Positions 12,491 to 23,717 of a stretch of DNA of 64,000 nucleotides are shown piece after piece. The DNA comes from Microthyrium microscopicum. Its lineage: Eukaryota > Ascomycota > Dothideomycetes > Microthyriales > Microthyriaceae. The position numbers and the translations under genes were made by a program. The notes under the pieces are model-generated. The model saw only the letters and a program-made list of their open reading frames with translations, was not told the origin of the DNA and ran no database searches. The stretch's first letter is position 1; every line of letters starts with the position of its first letter. The stretch is taken from NCBI GenBank assembly GCA_010405405.1, contig MU004233.1, forward strand, positions 2,575,882-2,639,881. Reading direction: 5' to 3'.

Positions 12491-14652
12491 ATGTCTAACT
12501 TTGCTGCAACCGCCGCTCATCTAGCTAACAGCAATCGCAAGCAGACGTCACCAAAGGAACCAGATCTCACTCCATCATCATCAGCTCGTTCTGCAGCCGC
12601 GCATGCTAAACCCAAGTCTACCAATGCCACACCAACTCAATCAACGCCCAGCACGTTGGGAACAGCCAGCTCAAGAGCCGCATTGCTCGCACATTCCACG
12701 AGAGCCCAACCACACAATGCCTCAGTACCTGCGCCAGTTACCAAATCAGAAGGACCAACGAGTCAAGAAAAGGCACTGCTTGCTGCGACGAAGTCCTTCA
12801 AGAACCAGCAACCATCTCATAATAAGCCAGTGTCTGCTTCAGGACAGCGAGACGCAAACATTGCACAGAAAAGGATCGAAGCCCGTCGCCAGGAATCAGA
12901 AAAACGAGGCAGTAGAATCATAAACATTGCGCCAGAAATGTTGACTCAACATCCGCCAATTCGGATGGAACGGGAAGAAAAGGCGCACAAGGAGAAACTG
13001 CATTCGGATGCAGTAGCTTTGGCCAAGCAGGCTTTTGCTAAACAACAGCAATCGAGAGACCGGCCATTGACTGCACCATCATCTGGGTCACGCTCACTTG
13101 CGGGGACAGATAGTAGACATAACGCAATCCAGTATCTTTCATTGCAAGAGACTGCTCAGCGAATGGCAGCCGATCGACTACAGAAAATAGAGGACGACAA
13201 TCCAAAGTCTATGCAAAGTTACTATGGCTATGCACCGGTACAGCGATCGAAATCTCAGCGCCTGATCCGCAAAGCATTACCTCGTGGACGGACTCCAAGT
13301 GAATCTCAGGATGTCGCTGACTCTCATCGCATAAGATCGCAAATGACTTCACTACAAGCTCAGATCAATCAAGTCGATGAGTCTAGGCAGGAGCAAGATC
13401 GACAACGGCTACTGGCTTTCGCACAAAACAAAGTGCGAGGTGACATGCAGAAAATTGATGAGATGGTATTCAAGGACACGGGCAAAATGTCGCCAGCTAT
13501 GATGAGTGATTGGGATTCAAAAGCACGAGCTCGCATACGAGAGAAACGCGTGCTTGAAAAAACTCAACCAGATGATGCTATTGATGTCGGAGGTGGGAAG
13601 TTGTTAGATAGGTCCGAAATTGATGAGCTTGCTGCGGCGAGGGTCAAGCCGACGTTGGCTGGCATTGATGAAAGGGTAAGATTTCCATACGTGCAAACAT
13701 GCTACAAAATTCCAGACTAACAAAATTGCAGGTCGGCCAGCGAAGAGCAGAGGATGAAGCAAATCGCATTGCTCACGAGGAGAAGAAAGAGCACGCAGCA
13801 CAAGAAAAGCAGAGAAAAAGAGACGAGAAGTTGCATAAGAAGGAAGCTCGAAAATTAGAACGAGCCTCTGGAACACACCAGAATGATAATGATACTCACG
13901 AAAGCACGAACGACGATGAAGAAATCCCTGAAGATGACCATCAAGACTCGCGCTGGAAACGCCTATCCGGATTGCACACCCCTCTCAACATTCGTCGCAA
14001 ACTACATCGCCAGAACAAAGAACACGATACCTCCGATGATGACAACTCCTCAGCCAAGAAAGCTGGCGTCTGGAAACGTCTCTCACACGCCAAAGCTCCC
14101 AGTAGTGTTGAGGATGAACCGTCGCCTAAATCGCCAAAACGCTTTTCTGGCCTCATGAAGTTAGGACGCAAATCAGCCTCATCACCAGCCTCATCACCAA
14201 TTCCTTCGCCTGCGCTCTCTGCGCAGCACGAGGCGGCTTTCTACTCTGCCTCTTCCTTATCACCAGAGTCGCCCCCTCTCACTAATGCGAATGCACCCAA
14301 AACAGAGGCATCCAACCCGAACGTAATCAAGCTGGACGCGCCAAAGACAGAGACCCCCCACAGCAAATTCAAAACCGCAGTTGCCAAACTTCTTGTTCAA
14401 TCCAACCCAGATACAAACGGATCTGCATCTGAAGCAGACAAAAGCTTTGAGCCTCCCACCCGCCCAGTCATCTCAGCTCCACTCCCAGACTCCCTCGAAG
14501 TGCACCATATGGGCTCTGAACTGCCATCACCAGCACCCGGGACGTCTGTATCTTCTATCAATGCAGCAGGCGATGAAGAGCTCCGCGAAAGGGAACGCAT
14601 CGATAAACTCGCAGGGATCCACCAAGCCTCAAAGTTCAAAGAGGAGATGTAG
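12491..14652 (+). CDS. Eis1-like eisosome protein
   Basis: Exons 12491-13675 and 13732-14652, joined by a 56-nt intron (GTAAGA, CTAAC, CAG), give 701 residues. The N-terminus is low-complexity and Ala/Ser/Thr rich with SSRAALLAHS, as in fungal Eis1 proteins. Residues about 295-410 carry the family core: LAFAQNKVRGDMQKIDEMVF, then a GGGKLLDRSEIDELA block and KPTLAGIDERV running into a long charged coiled coil (EEKKEHAAQEKQRKRDEKL). The C-terminal third is Ser/Pro rich with repeated SPASSP. Eis1 is a peripheral component of eisosomes, the Pil1/Lsp1 plasma-membrane furrows, and also associates with ribosome-linked complexes in yeast. Yeast Eis1 has 843 residues, so the length fits. The start is the first ATG of the long frame. 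Confidence 0.82.
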
Positions 14653-14796
14653 TAAACGCTAGCGTCTGATTTAAAGATATGAGAGAGAAGAAATAATTAA
14701 TTAATTTGAGAGTTTATGAATACAGTTCCAAAGTCCAACGCTAGTCATTACGCTCAGAAACGCCGTGCAAATCGTCCAGTCGATTAAGAATTCAAA

Positions 14797-15758
14797 TCAA
14801 AAATACGTCTTCGCAATCTCATAAAAATCTACCTCAGCACCCCTCCTCTCCTCATCAATCGTCTCTACCGCCCTAGTCAACTCCCTCCGATAAATCCTTC
14901 GAAGCGCGCTGTAGTGCGTTGGATCGTTGAATGTGCTGCCTATGCCCCAGCCGATGGGCAAGCTGAGGCGGAGTTTGCTGGCTGGATCTATTACAACGAT
15001 AGCATCCAATGGTGCTTGACAGCCTGCGATCGGCTGCAGTAGTCCGAGACTTGAGAAGACGGTTGGTGGGTTGGTAGATGGTTCGATGGCTGGAAGGACG
15101 ATTGGGAGACGTGTTGAGAGGGTATTGGCGATGGTCATTGAGGAGCAGACGGTGAATGCTTGGAGGTTTGGTGAGGTTGTCCATAAGGTTGGGAGGATAT
15201 CACTGAAGATTGTTAGAGATAAACTGAGGGAACTGCTGCAGTCATTGAGGTATTTAGAAAACGGTATACGTGAGACTGATACGAGTGTATGTGGAATGTA
15301 ACCTGATATGCAATCGGACTCATGACTTTTGGAATTGATATTGATTGTCTTCATGTTGGAAATAAAGATATCTTGTCAATCTCAACCCGATGGGTAACGT
15401 CCAAACTATTATTCAACCGCACTAGATCTCAGAAAAAAAATGAAACTCACCATAAAAAGTGCAAATGACTTTCCTGGCTCCCGACAACAGCTAAAACAAT
15501 TATACTCTTCTTCCCATCATACCTGGTAAAATTATTTCCCGACACTTGACCAGGCGCTACATTAGGCATATTCGTCTTTGCCTCCAGTAACGCCTCTACA
15601 TCAAAGTCCCAAGCGTCGTGAGCTCTTTTCAGTAATGTAGGCTCTTCGACCTGACTGTACTGATCATATCCGCCATGATCCGGTGAGTCCGTTGTGCGAC
15701 GACTCACTCGTCGCGGCGAACTGGTGCTGAACGAGTAACTAGATCCTGGTGTTGACAT
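14797..15758 (-). CDS. unknown fungal protein
   Basis: Two exons are supported: 15451-15758 and 14797-15202, about 237 residues. The donor GTGAGT at 15450 and the acceptor CTAAC...TTCAG at 15203 are good and in phase, but the 248-nt intron is long for this locus and may hide a small exon. The N-terminus is Ser/Arg rich (SSPRRVSRRTT). The body has YDGKKSIIVLAVVGSQ, then APLDAIVVIDPASKLRLSLP followed by IGWGIGSTF, and ends with a charged helix before FYEIAKTYF. No membrane segment, signal peptide or known catalytic motif is visible and I do not recognise the family. The Met at 15758 is preferred because upstream in-frame Mets lead through a hydrophobic, leader-like stretch. It ends 144 bp from the Eis1 gene, tail to tail. 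Confidence 0.6.
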
Positions 15759-16598
15759 GATGAACAGAAGTAAAAGAGATATGTATACTAGTATTAATGA
15801 AGAATAAGGCTGAGTGGCGAAAGATGGCAGCTTGATTGATTTTATATATAACTGATCTTCCATACCTTTAAGCATAAAAAGTATATACACTATGTAAGAG
15901 GAGCTCTATTTTCTGTAGGCTAACGCGGTCCAAGCTACAATCTGACAGGGCAAGGCTGGTCAATCTCTCCTAGAATAGGAGTCATACTAACATTAACAGC
16001 TGATGTTCTGCATAATGACGGTTGAAGAGGGATTGTTTACGGTAGTTGTTGCTATATACGGTATGGGCTTAGTAAGATCTGGAGTAGAGTAGTATCCGAT
16101 GATAGGCACGCGATTGAATTGTATCCGATATGCGGCTGATTAGTTATGTTGGCTTTCGGTTCAATGGTGGTTACATGGGATGTCGTTGAGGAGAGGGGGC
16201 GGATGGGCAACTGGTTGGCGAGTATGGCGCGCGCTTGTCATGGAGGATGATGCCTTGTATCGTAGCCTTTACTTGATATATTACTTCTCCAAATAAATTC
16301 CATGATAACGATATGGATGGTGGTTGGTATGATGAGTTGAGAAGGTAGGCACGCAAGCACGTTGCACCCCGGTCCCCACGTTACACCTCCAACAACACCT
16401 CCATCTCCCTGCCCGTATAGGCAACTTCATCCTTCTAGAGCTTTAGCTTGAGGTCGTTTGCTGCCAAAGCTATCGTCTGAACCTACCAGTACTTTCTCAG
16501 AGTTCCTTCTCATAATCCATAGCACATCTCCATCCAAACAAACAACCGACCCCTCATCGAACCACCATGTCTTCATCCCCCACCAAACATAACCGGAT
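15759..16598. other. divergent promoter region before atg5
   Basis: 840 bp with no supported gene. A short frame at 16171-16356 (minus) has no recognisable content. It should contain promoters for the unknown gene on the left and atg5 on the right. Confidence 0.5.
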
Positions 16599-16602
16599 AT
16601 GA
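16567..16602 (+). promoter_or_regulatory. upstream ORF overlapping the atg5 start codon
   Basis: An 11-codon frame starts at ATG 16567 in a strong context (ACCACCATG) and stops at 16600-16602. Its stop overlaps the Atg5 start as ATGA. If transcribed, Atg5 would be made by leaky scanning or termination-reinitiation. Confidence 0.45.
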
Positions 16603-17687
16603 CCAGTCCCCGAACTCTCCAGACTCTACGCTCCAACGTCTGGGCTGGCCGTGTCCCTCTCGACATCCGCCTCGCCAGCGGAGACTGCAAGACATATGAC
16701 CAGTCAGATGCCTACATGGTACGCGCTCCCAAATCTTCTCTCCCCACTTCCGACTGACACGCTATTTGTAGATACTTGCGCCTCGAATCTCATACCTTCC
16801 ACTCCTACTCCCACGTCTCTTTGCTTTCTTCCAATCCAGTCTCATCGAACCAGATACAAATTCAAGCCAAGGCTGGTTCTCCTTCGAAGGCATACCTCTC
16901 AAATGGCCGTTCCCCATCGGTCTACTTTATGACCTATACTCCGGCGCCAAAGAACGGCTCGTAGAAGAGACTACCGGCAAAGAAGCACTCCCAGTAGATG
17001 GAACCACAGCCGGCACGCTGCCTTGGCGGTTGACGCTACACGTTTCTGGATGGCCTAAAGAGTCGCTGATTCCATTGGACGAAGGAGGCAAGATATTGCA
17101 GGATGCGTTCAACAACAGTGTCAAGGAGGTATGTGTGGTAGTTTTAAGGAGTTTGGTACCAAGCTGATGAGTTACAGGCCAGCCATGTTAGACATGGGTC
17201 AGCAAAAGTCATCATGTCTCTCGGCAAAGACGCAACAGAACAGCTATGGGAAGCCGTGCAGAAAGTCGACGTCACACTGTATGCCAATGCAAGCCAACAG
17301 CTAGTAAGGCGACGAGCGGATGCGTTGAAACATGTGCCTATCAAGGTCTATTTGCCTGGAATGCCCTTGGATAGTAGCCAAGGGGATCAAACGCCTGGAC
17401 ACTTGAAAATCGTATTGGGTTTGATCAAACCTGTTTTGGCGACAAGTACGTTATTGCAACCTGTCAGATCGAAGTAAACTAATATAGATATAGGACAGCC
17501 ACAGACGCTTGGTACAGCTTTGAATACTCTCATTCCAGCTTTGTTTCCAAGTAGACGTAGTCCATTGTTGGCTTACCCAATTCTTCACGGCGCGATAGTA
17601 CCGCTTGCTGTGGGTATTGAGGAGTTGGCTGAGTATGCTGCTTATGCAGACGGATTTCTGCATATTGCTATCGCAATGATGGGCTGA
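16599..17687 (+). CDS. atg5: autophagy protein Atg5
   Basis: Exons 16599-16718, 16772-17128, 17178-17445 and 17494-17687 give 312 residues, a normal Atg5 length. The start reads TLRSNVWAGRVPLDIRLAS followed by DCKTYDQSDAYM, then APRISYLPLLLP, and FEGIPLKWPFPIGLLYDLYS, all hallmarks of the first ubiquitin-like fold of Atg5. The Lys within NSVKEASHVRHGSAKVIMSL (residue 158) sits where the Atg12 acceptor lysine lies; it is one codon before an intron. The C-terminus ends ADGFLHIAIAM, as in other Atg5 proteins. Atg5 is conjugated to Atg12 and with Atg16 acts as the E3 that lipidates Atg8 at the phagophore. Introns are 48-53 nt with CTGAC or CTAAT-type branches. Confidence 0.95.
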
Positions 17688-18362
17688 TAGTGAATAAACT
17701 AAACATTTCATACACAAAATACTGAAGTGGGTCCATCAAGTATTATCATAAGATAAAGACAGAAATAAGTCCTATCGAGAGGTGTTCCGTCTTTCCTGTG
17801 TAGATGCTCAGTACTATCCTATCGTCGAATCAGACGGCTTAGAGAAGGATTGACAAGGATTTACATGGAGAAAGCACAAGAAAACAAAAATATGAGGAGC
17901 CAATGAGGCTGATAGGAGCGCGCCAATTATTCTGTCGTCCCGTTGCTCGGTATAATCTGTTGCGGAAACTATGGTCTCGTCAGGCTGAGGCTGTGCCAGG
18001 TTGACAACAGCTGGCTGATCAACAAGGCAGGTTAGCTCGCCTGCAGGTATGTATGTATGCCGCGGCGCAGCACCTTCTGAATCCTTTCGATGGCTATAAC
18101 AACCTGATAGGCCCATAAATGTGAAGATCCCAAATACCGGCGTTCATCTTCACCCTGATTACCAACCACTAAGCAATCAGACACGACAACTTTATTCCTC
18201 AAATTCAAAACGTCTCTCCAGCGTATATGAAAGGCAGTTATGCTCAAGAAAAAAGCTTCGGTTGATTTGGTACTGAATCTCGTCCTGCATCGTGCCAGAT
18301 CAGAGGGCCAAAAGCTGTAGAACGTATGCTGACATTGGCAGGACAAGAACGCTTCTAGCAAG
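17688..18362. other. intergenic between atg5 and the HET gene
   Basis: 675 bp. Minus-strand frames at 17814-18116 and 18032-18430 have no recognisable domain and the second overlaps the HET start. Nothing else is seen. Confidence 0.45.
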
Positions 18363-20331
18363 ATGATATCGATTGATAATAATATCGACCCGCCACCATC
18401 ACTAAATCTTCCTGGGGAAATCGATGTCATCGGGCAAGAAGAAGCCGCTTGTACTTCTTGCCAAAACTTTGAGATTGATCTTTGGTGGCCTCCTTGGCAT
18501 GAAATTGTCGGTGCCCGAGATCGAGGTTGTGCATATTGCTCGTTACTCCTAGATGTAGCATCATCATTTGGACTCTGGCCGGGGGATGTCGTTGAGGATT
18601 ACAGAATATCCTGTTCAGTCCAATCGTGGCTTGATACCATAGTTCTGAGGCAGTCAGCCCAGTCAGATGCTGGTACACCAGTCGCAATATATCGCGCGAA
18701 GTCAGGTAAGTGGAAATCTGTTTTGTACTATCAGACTCGCTCACAAGATTATGGCAGATCAAGAAGACTCGCATCTTCATAAACGATTACGGACACTTCC
18801 TGTCCTTGCGTCGCACTCCAATAGTGAAGATACGTATGTCTTCATTCAGAAACAGCTCGCGGAGTGTATTGAGTCTCACCCCGAATGCTCATCAAGAGGA
18901 TCTGTTTCTCTGCCACTTAGAGTTCTGGACCTTTCGGCTGGACTCGATAGTATTAAGCTCGTCGTTGATCCACCGCGCTTAGGTGTTTTTGCAGCTCTAT
19001 CCTACTGCTGGGGAGATATTGGAAAGCACCCGGACCGAATGCTCACGAAGGATTCGATTACCGCCATGCAACAAAACATATCATGGACGAGTCTATTTCC
19101 GCTATTTAGAGATGCCGTCACTATAGCCACGAAGCTGAACATACCATATCTCTGGATCGATTGCTTGTGCATAATTCAGGACGACTCCCAAGACTGGGAA
19201 CTGGAGTCTTCCAAGATGGCCGACTACTATGGCAATGCATTAATTACCATCTCGGCCGACTGCAACATTAGTCCGGAGCAACCACTTCTTGCTATTCGAG
19301 ACGAATGGTGGAGGGCAAGAACCTTTCTCTTGAAAGGCTCTGGGCAACACTTTTACGCTAGACGATTGCATAGTAGTCTGCGCAACAAATGGACACTGCA
19401 TACCAATCCACTAGCTGCACGTGGTTGGGCGTGGCAAGAAAATTTGATATCACGTCGCGTTATTCACTATCTAGACAGCGAGGTGGTCTGGGAGTGTCGC
19501 AGATTATCTCGATCCGAGGATGGATTTCTAGACTCCAGCCAACTCTGGGGCCGTTACACACAAACGCCATATGATCTATGTCAAGCTTTCGCTGGGATGG
19601 CAACGTCCCCAGCCAAGCAGTGGCTCAAGTGTATTGAAACATTCTCGGGGCGATTGCTGACCTACGAGAAAGATCGACTTCCAGCTATCAGTGGTATAGC
19701 CAAAATAATGCACGAAAAGTTGGGCGCGGAATATCTTGCTGGTTTATGGCGGAGTTCTCTCATAGAAGGCATGATGTGGAATACGTTAAGTCTTTCGCGA
19801 GCCTACGTCCCGAACTCTAACCCCTCGTGGTCTTGGAGCTCTGTTGCAGGAAAAATAACATACAATCGCTGGTCCTCCTTCGAACCTCATACTGAGGCGG
19901 TGGTTTTGGAGGCTGAGTGCTCCATATTGGGATTGAATCCGTTCGGCGAAGTCACAGGTGGATATTTGAAAATCCAATGCCTGTTCTCGGTTGGGACCTT
20001 GGAACCTCATAATGGACGCAGTTGGTTTGGACGTCTCCGGGGCAGTACCTCCGGCAGCATCATATTTGACTGTGCGCTTGAGGTAATCGAGCTGTGCAAT
20101 CTGTGTGGCGAGGTGTCCGTTGGAAGGTCGACTGATCCTTCGTCAAAACTCTCTCGTCCTATCCGCGTTTTTTACATCATAATAGGCAAAGAGACTGATG
20201 GTGAAAGATGCTTTGGCCTACTCTTGGGGAAGTCTCCGATCGTGGATGGAGCATACACACGGATTGGTTTCTTACATCACTTGAAGGAAAGCGAACATGA
20301 CATGAGCATCCAGACTATAACAATAGTATGA
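18363..20331 (+). CDS. HET-domain (heterokaryon incompatibility) protein
   Basis: Exons 18363-18705 and 18758-20331, joined by a 52-nt intron (GTAAGT, GGCAG), give 638 residues. The N-terminus has ACTSCQNF and GCAYCSLLLD, the paired-Cys region often found before HET domains. The HET core (about residues 190-320) is clear: FAALSYCWGD, then FRDAVTIATKLNIPYLWIDC with LCIIQDD, and MADYYGNALITISA. The ending half has RGWAWQENLISRRVIHY and NPSWSWSSVAG, the usual C-terminal HET landmarks. HET proteins trigger programmed cell death on fusion of unlike strains; the HET domain is TIR-related and acts as the death effector. No NACHT or repeat domain is attached, so this is the stand-alone class, the specificity partner of which cannot be told from sequence. 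Confidence 0.92.
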
Positions 20332-21284
20332 ATGCTAAATGAAGAATTGTCAGTATTTATGATAGTCGAGTATCAGATTGAGCTATGGACCACAATCTGT
20401 AATTGATCCTGTCCTACTACACGCTCGGAAACAAGCTTGCCCGTGTCTGAAGCTCCTACTTGTGCAGAATCTGAGATCCATAGATCAAGGTACCACTCTA
20501 AACGTCTACTCAATGAAGAAACACGGCACCACGTAGGTAATGTATCCATCTCGCTGCAAGGTGCCTTTGCAGTAGCATTCTTCGCTGGGGCTTGACGTCA
20601 AGATTGGGTTACAGCAGAGCGTAATCTCTCTGGAATAACGAGTAAGTTTTAACTCCAAATGCCTGTGGAGAACAGCTCAAAGGGTGTTAGATGCATGATG
20701 GCATCAACGACAGGTATCACTACAGCCCTTGCTTGACAGAGAAAATTCCTTCCGTAATGTATCGAACTCGGCCATGGAGAATCATGAGCTTGTCATTCGA
20801 TATACCCTCGATGTGCAGCAAGATCACTTATTTTGAGCAATGCTGATGGATTGCAAGAATGCGACTGGTTATAGTAACAATTGGGTTTCTACAGACTCCG
20901 AGAGATGACGATCGAAAGAATGCCAGGTTTGCTTTCCAAACGCTCGGAACTATTCTAGCTCTAGTCCATCCTATCTAATGATCTGACTATCAGAAGGTTG
21001 TCAGCTTGTGAAAGAATGATTGTGAAGAATAGCCCACTTACCAATGCAACTATGAAAAATCTGAATAAGTCATAAGTGAAAGTTCCAGAGTAATTCCCCG
21101 CAAAGCCCGATGAAAGAAGTTCCTTATCAGGTCAACCTCTCCTTCGCATGGACCAGTCAAATCAAAAATGCCATAGTCCCGAGTCACCGACACCCATCGA
21201 TCATAGGAGTCGCCCATATTCAAATATGATGATAAACTTCAAGCGCCCCAGGTCGTGACCAAGAGGCTTTCCTTTGTATTAAGT
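20332..21284. other. gene-free stretch
   Basis: 953 bp with no open frame I can support and no repeat. Base composition is ordinary. Confidence 0.5.
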
Positions 21285-22592
21285 TCAAGTGGCTTCTGAT
21301 ATGAAATCCTGTTTATTGTATGGCCCGTATTCGCTCGAACCGTCGTCTTTGTCAATTAAGTATATTTGCAGAGCAAACTGGCCATCCACAGCTTCGTCCC
21401 AGATAGGATCACCGCGCTCATCAACCTGGACAGTATCTTTGCCACTAGGCCATTTCAACTGTCTACGCTTGAGATCCATCTGAAAATCCTTGTAGGTTGC
21501 GTTCCTTCTATCGATGTCTTTGGGATCTCGAGTGTGGAGGTAAGGAATTGGGTTGACACCGTATCTGGATATCGTTAACACGTAGATGGGTATCTAGGGG
21601 GATAGGATAAGAGAGATCACATACTCAGCTTGAATCTGACGTCCGATGTCCTCCTGGCTTAGCCCAACTATTTGTCCTGCCGCCCAGTAGAAATCCTAGA
21701 GCTACTGTATGGCTCCACTGCTCGCAACGAGTTCCGCACTGAAAGCATCGAAAGGTCCAGGACAGCCCCTCTTGATCAATTTCTGGATTATCCTATCGAA
21801 GCCACCCTCCATCATCATGTTTGTGCTAACTCCAAAGTCATATTTGCCTCGTCCATATAACTTGAACACACGCTTGCTCCGGACGTTGTATCTGATTTGA
21901 GCCATGGTCGCATTACAAAGGATATGGATCGGGTCAAGAGATTGCTCCTAATATTCATTAGTCTGAAAACCTTATGTATGACATCGGTTTCTAGAGGTTC
22001 CTTGGCGGCAATAGTGATTAAGGGATTCAAGAGAGGGAGTCATAGCATTAGCCAGAAGTCCTTGAAGGCAGGAACTTACAGGATTACCAGCACCAGCTCT
22101 TGTCTCGGACAATTCCGTAGTCTCAGGTAGTCCCGTAGCCTCAGGTATTTTCGTACTGTCATGCAGGTTGGTAGCCTCAGGATATTCCGCAGTCTCAGGC
22201 AATTCTGTACCATCAAGCAGGCCCACAGAATCAGACACGTTGTCAATTTTGGAATCGGGACGCTCTACAGGCTCTACAGGAGCATCGCCGGCTTTGAGAT
22301 GATTGAGGTGCTTGTAAATTGGGGAAGGAGCTGACTGCTTGAAAGAATCTGAAGGTGACGGTCTTCGAGGTGACGAAGGCCTAGGAGGACCATCAGGTCG
22401 GGGAGTGGTAAGAGTCATTCGCATTTCGGTAGATTTCCCCGAGTTCAAGATAGTCTTGAGATGATTGTTGCTGATGACCCACCCTTGCTCAGATTTGACT
22501 TTTTTGAACAACTCGCCTTGACTCAGTCCGGGGTTTGACGTTTTGCAGCCCTTGACGGCTTTCTTCATATCCGCTCTAGTTGGTAGATCCAT
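21285..22592 (-). pseudogene. unknown fungal protein gene with two in-frame TAG codons
   Basis: Proposed exons 22080-22592, 21625-21947 and 21285-21564. Intron 1 has GTAAGT, CTAAT and TTAG; intron 2 has GTATGT and CCAG; all phases match. The protein would be about 370 residues: an N-terminal helical region (KVKSEQGWVISNNHLKTIL) like that seen at the start of some MYND-type fungal proteins, a Pro/Ser linker, a six-residue tandem repeat, then YNVRSKRVFKLYGRGKYDFG and QDFYWAAGQIVGLS-like sequence. In the middle exon the frame reads AIQ-stop-Leu-stop-DFYWAAGQ at 21696-21704 with no usable intron around it. Both stops are one C-to-T step from CAG. It is therefore either a recent pseudogene or has an intron I cannot see. 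Confidence 0.55.
22098..22205 (-). repeat. six tandem hexapeptide (18-nt) repeats
   Basis: Within the first exon of the unknown gene, residues 130-165 read as six units of six: ELPETA, EYPEAT, NLHDST, KIPEAT, GLPETT, ELSETR. The DNA shows the same 18-nt period with CTCAGG/GTCTCAGG cores on the plus strand. Confidence 0.8.
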
Positions 22593-23437
22593 CCTGAGTT
22601 GATGGGCGCAAACGGATGAATAGTGATAAATCTAAGTGGAGCTGGCAATCAATGGAGAGTTTGTAATAATGCTGGAGAGTGCGGAGAAGCAGATAAAGAA
22701 TATTATAGGGCGCAAGGTATCATCAAAAACGGACCAGGCTCCAAGGAAAGAGCAGGAGGCGCTTATATCAGGAGTGTCCTGGTATTTAAGTAAGCACAGA
22801 ACACATCAGTTACCTTATTGCCACTCCATCATAGCCCAACATTGGGAGTCTAGGTTTCGAACGCTCTTTAAAGTTTTATTGAACACATTGATAGCTGGAA
22901 AAATAGTGATCAGATCGTGATAGGAAAACGGTGCCTATCAGTCGACAGAATTGCTAGCACGATGCCATCAAGTATGATGCTTACTGCCTGCTGCGCGGTG
23001 TTATCGACGGGTGACGTCCTAAGTAGCTGATGGTAGAGCGCCAGTCACCTGCATGTTGTTGAATGGTTGGTATGCTTTGATTGCATGCTAGCATTGCCAT
23101 TAACCGATTGACTTTTTGAACAATCTCAGCATAATATTGGAGCGAGCGAGAGACACAAGAAGACCGATTGCTCATGGAGAACTTAGTATAGCGCTGGCAT
23201 GTGTTTTACCGCAGGCGAAGTCTTGACGAGATCATGTAGTAACGGTGATACAGATCATCTTGTCCAGAACGGGGCTCCAGTGGTTTGCCAGGACTGGCAA
23301 AGAGGGAAATTTAGCTTTCAAACTCAGCGGAAGCATTTGTCTCATTTCTCCATGAAACTTTGTTCAAGCTTGGAGAAGGTGAAGTTCAGAAAGGGAGTTA
23401 AATGCATTTCTGGCGACTAGCCTTCTCCTGGATTAGC
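22593..23437. other. gene-free stretch
   Basis: Short frames at 22636-22920, 22981-23175 and 23199-23420 have no recognisable domain and no splice partners. I see no gene here. Confidence 0.45.
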
Positions 23438-23490
23438 GCCAAACGCGAAAACGCGATATTGGCGCGTCGTGCACGCGTTTCGCGCCGAAC
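23438..23490 (+). promoter_or_regulatory. cluster of MBF/SBF/E2F-like sites upstream of cdc6
   Basis: About 230-280 bp before the Cdc6 start. The stretch contains AAACGCGAAAACGCG (23441-23455), a perfect MluI cell-cycle box ACGCGT at 23473-23478 and an overlapping TTTCGCGCC at 23478-23486, with further GGCGCG copies. In S. pombe the Cdc6 orthologue cdc18 is driven at G1/S by MBF through ACGCGT boxes. Functional use here is inferred. Confidence 0.7.
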
Positions 23491-23717
23491 TCCTAGCCCA
23501 CCTTCTTCCATTAAGATCTTGCACCTTCAGACCTACTTCAGTCACCATATGCGATTTGTCTAGAGCAATCATCTTCAGTCGACTGCCCTGGTTCTTACTC
23601 CCAGCTTCTCTGGAGACTCAGTAGAACTTGTCCCAGGAACAACTCGAAAGCCAAGCAGCGACACCCTCTGTCGACCAACATCCTTCCACCCTCTAGCAAA
23701 TGTTCCTTCAATCCACC

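Noticed and set aside
21700-21770. An intron removing the two TAG codons of the unknown gene
   Set aside because: The only upstream GT choices are GTCCTG, GTGCGG, GTTGCG and GTGGAG, none like the GTAAGT/GTATGT donors used elsewhere, and the resulting introns would be too short or disrupt coherent protein sequence.
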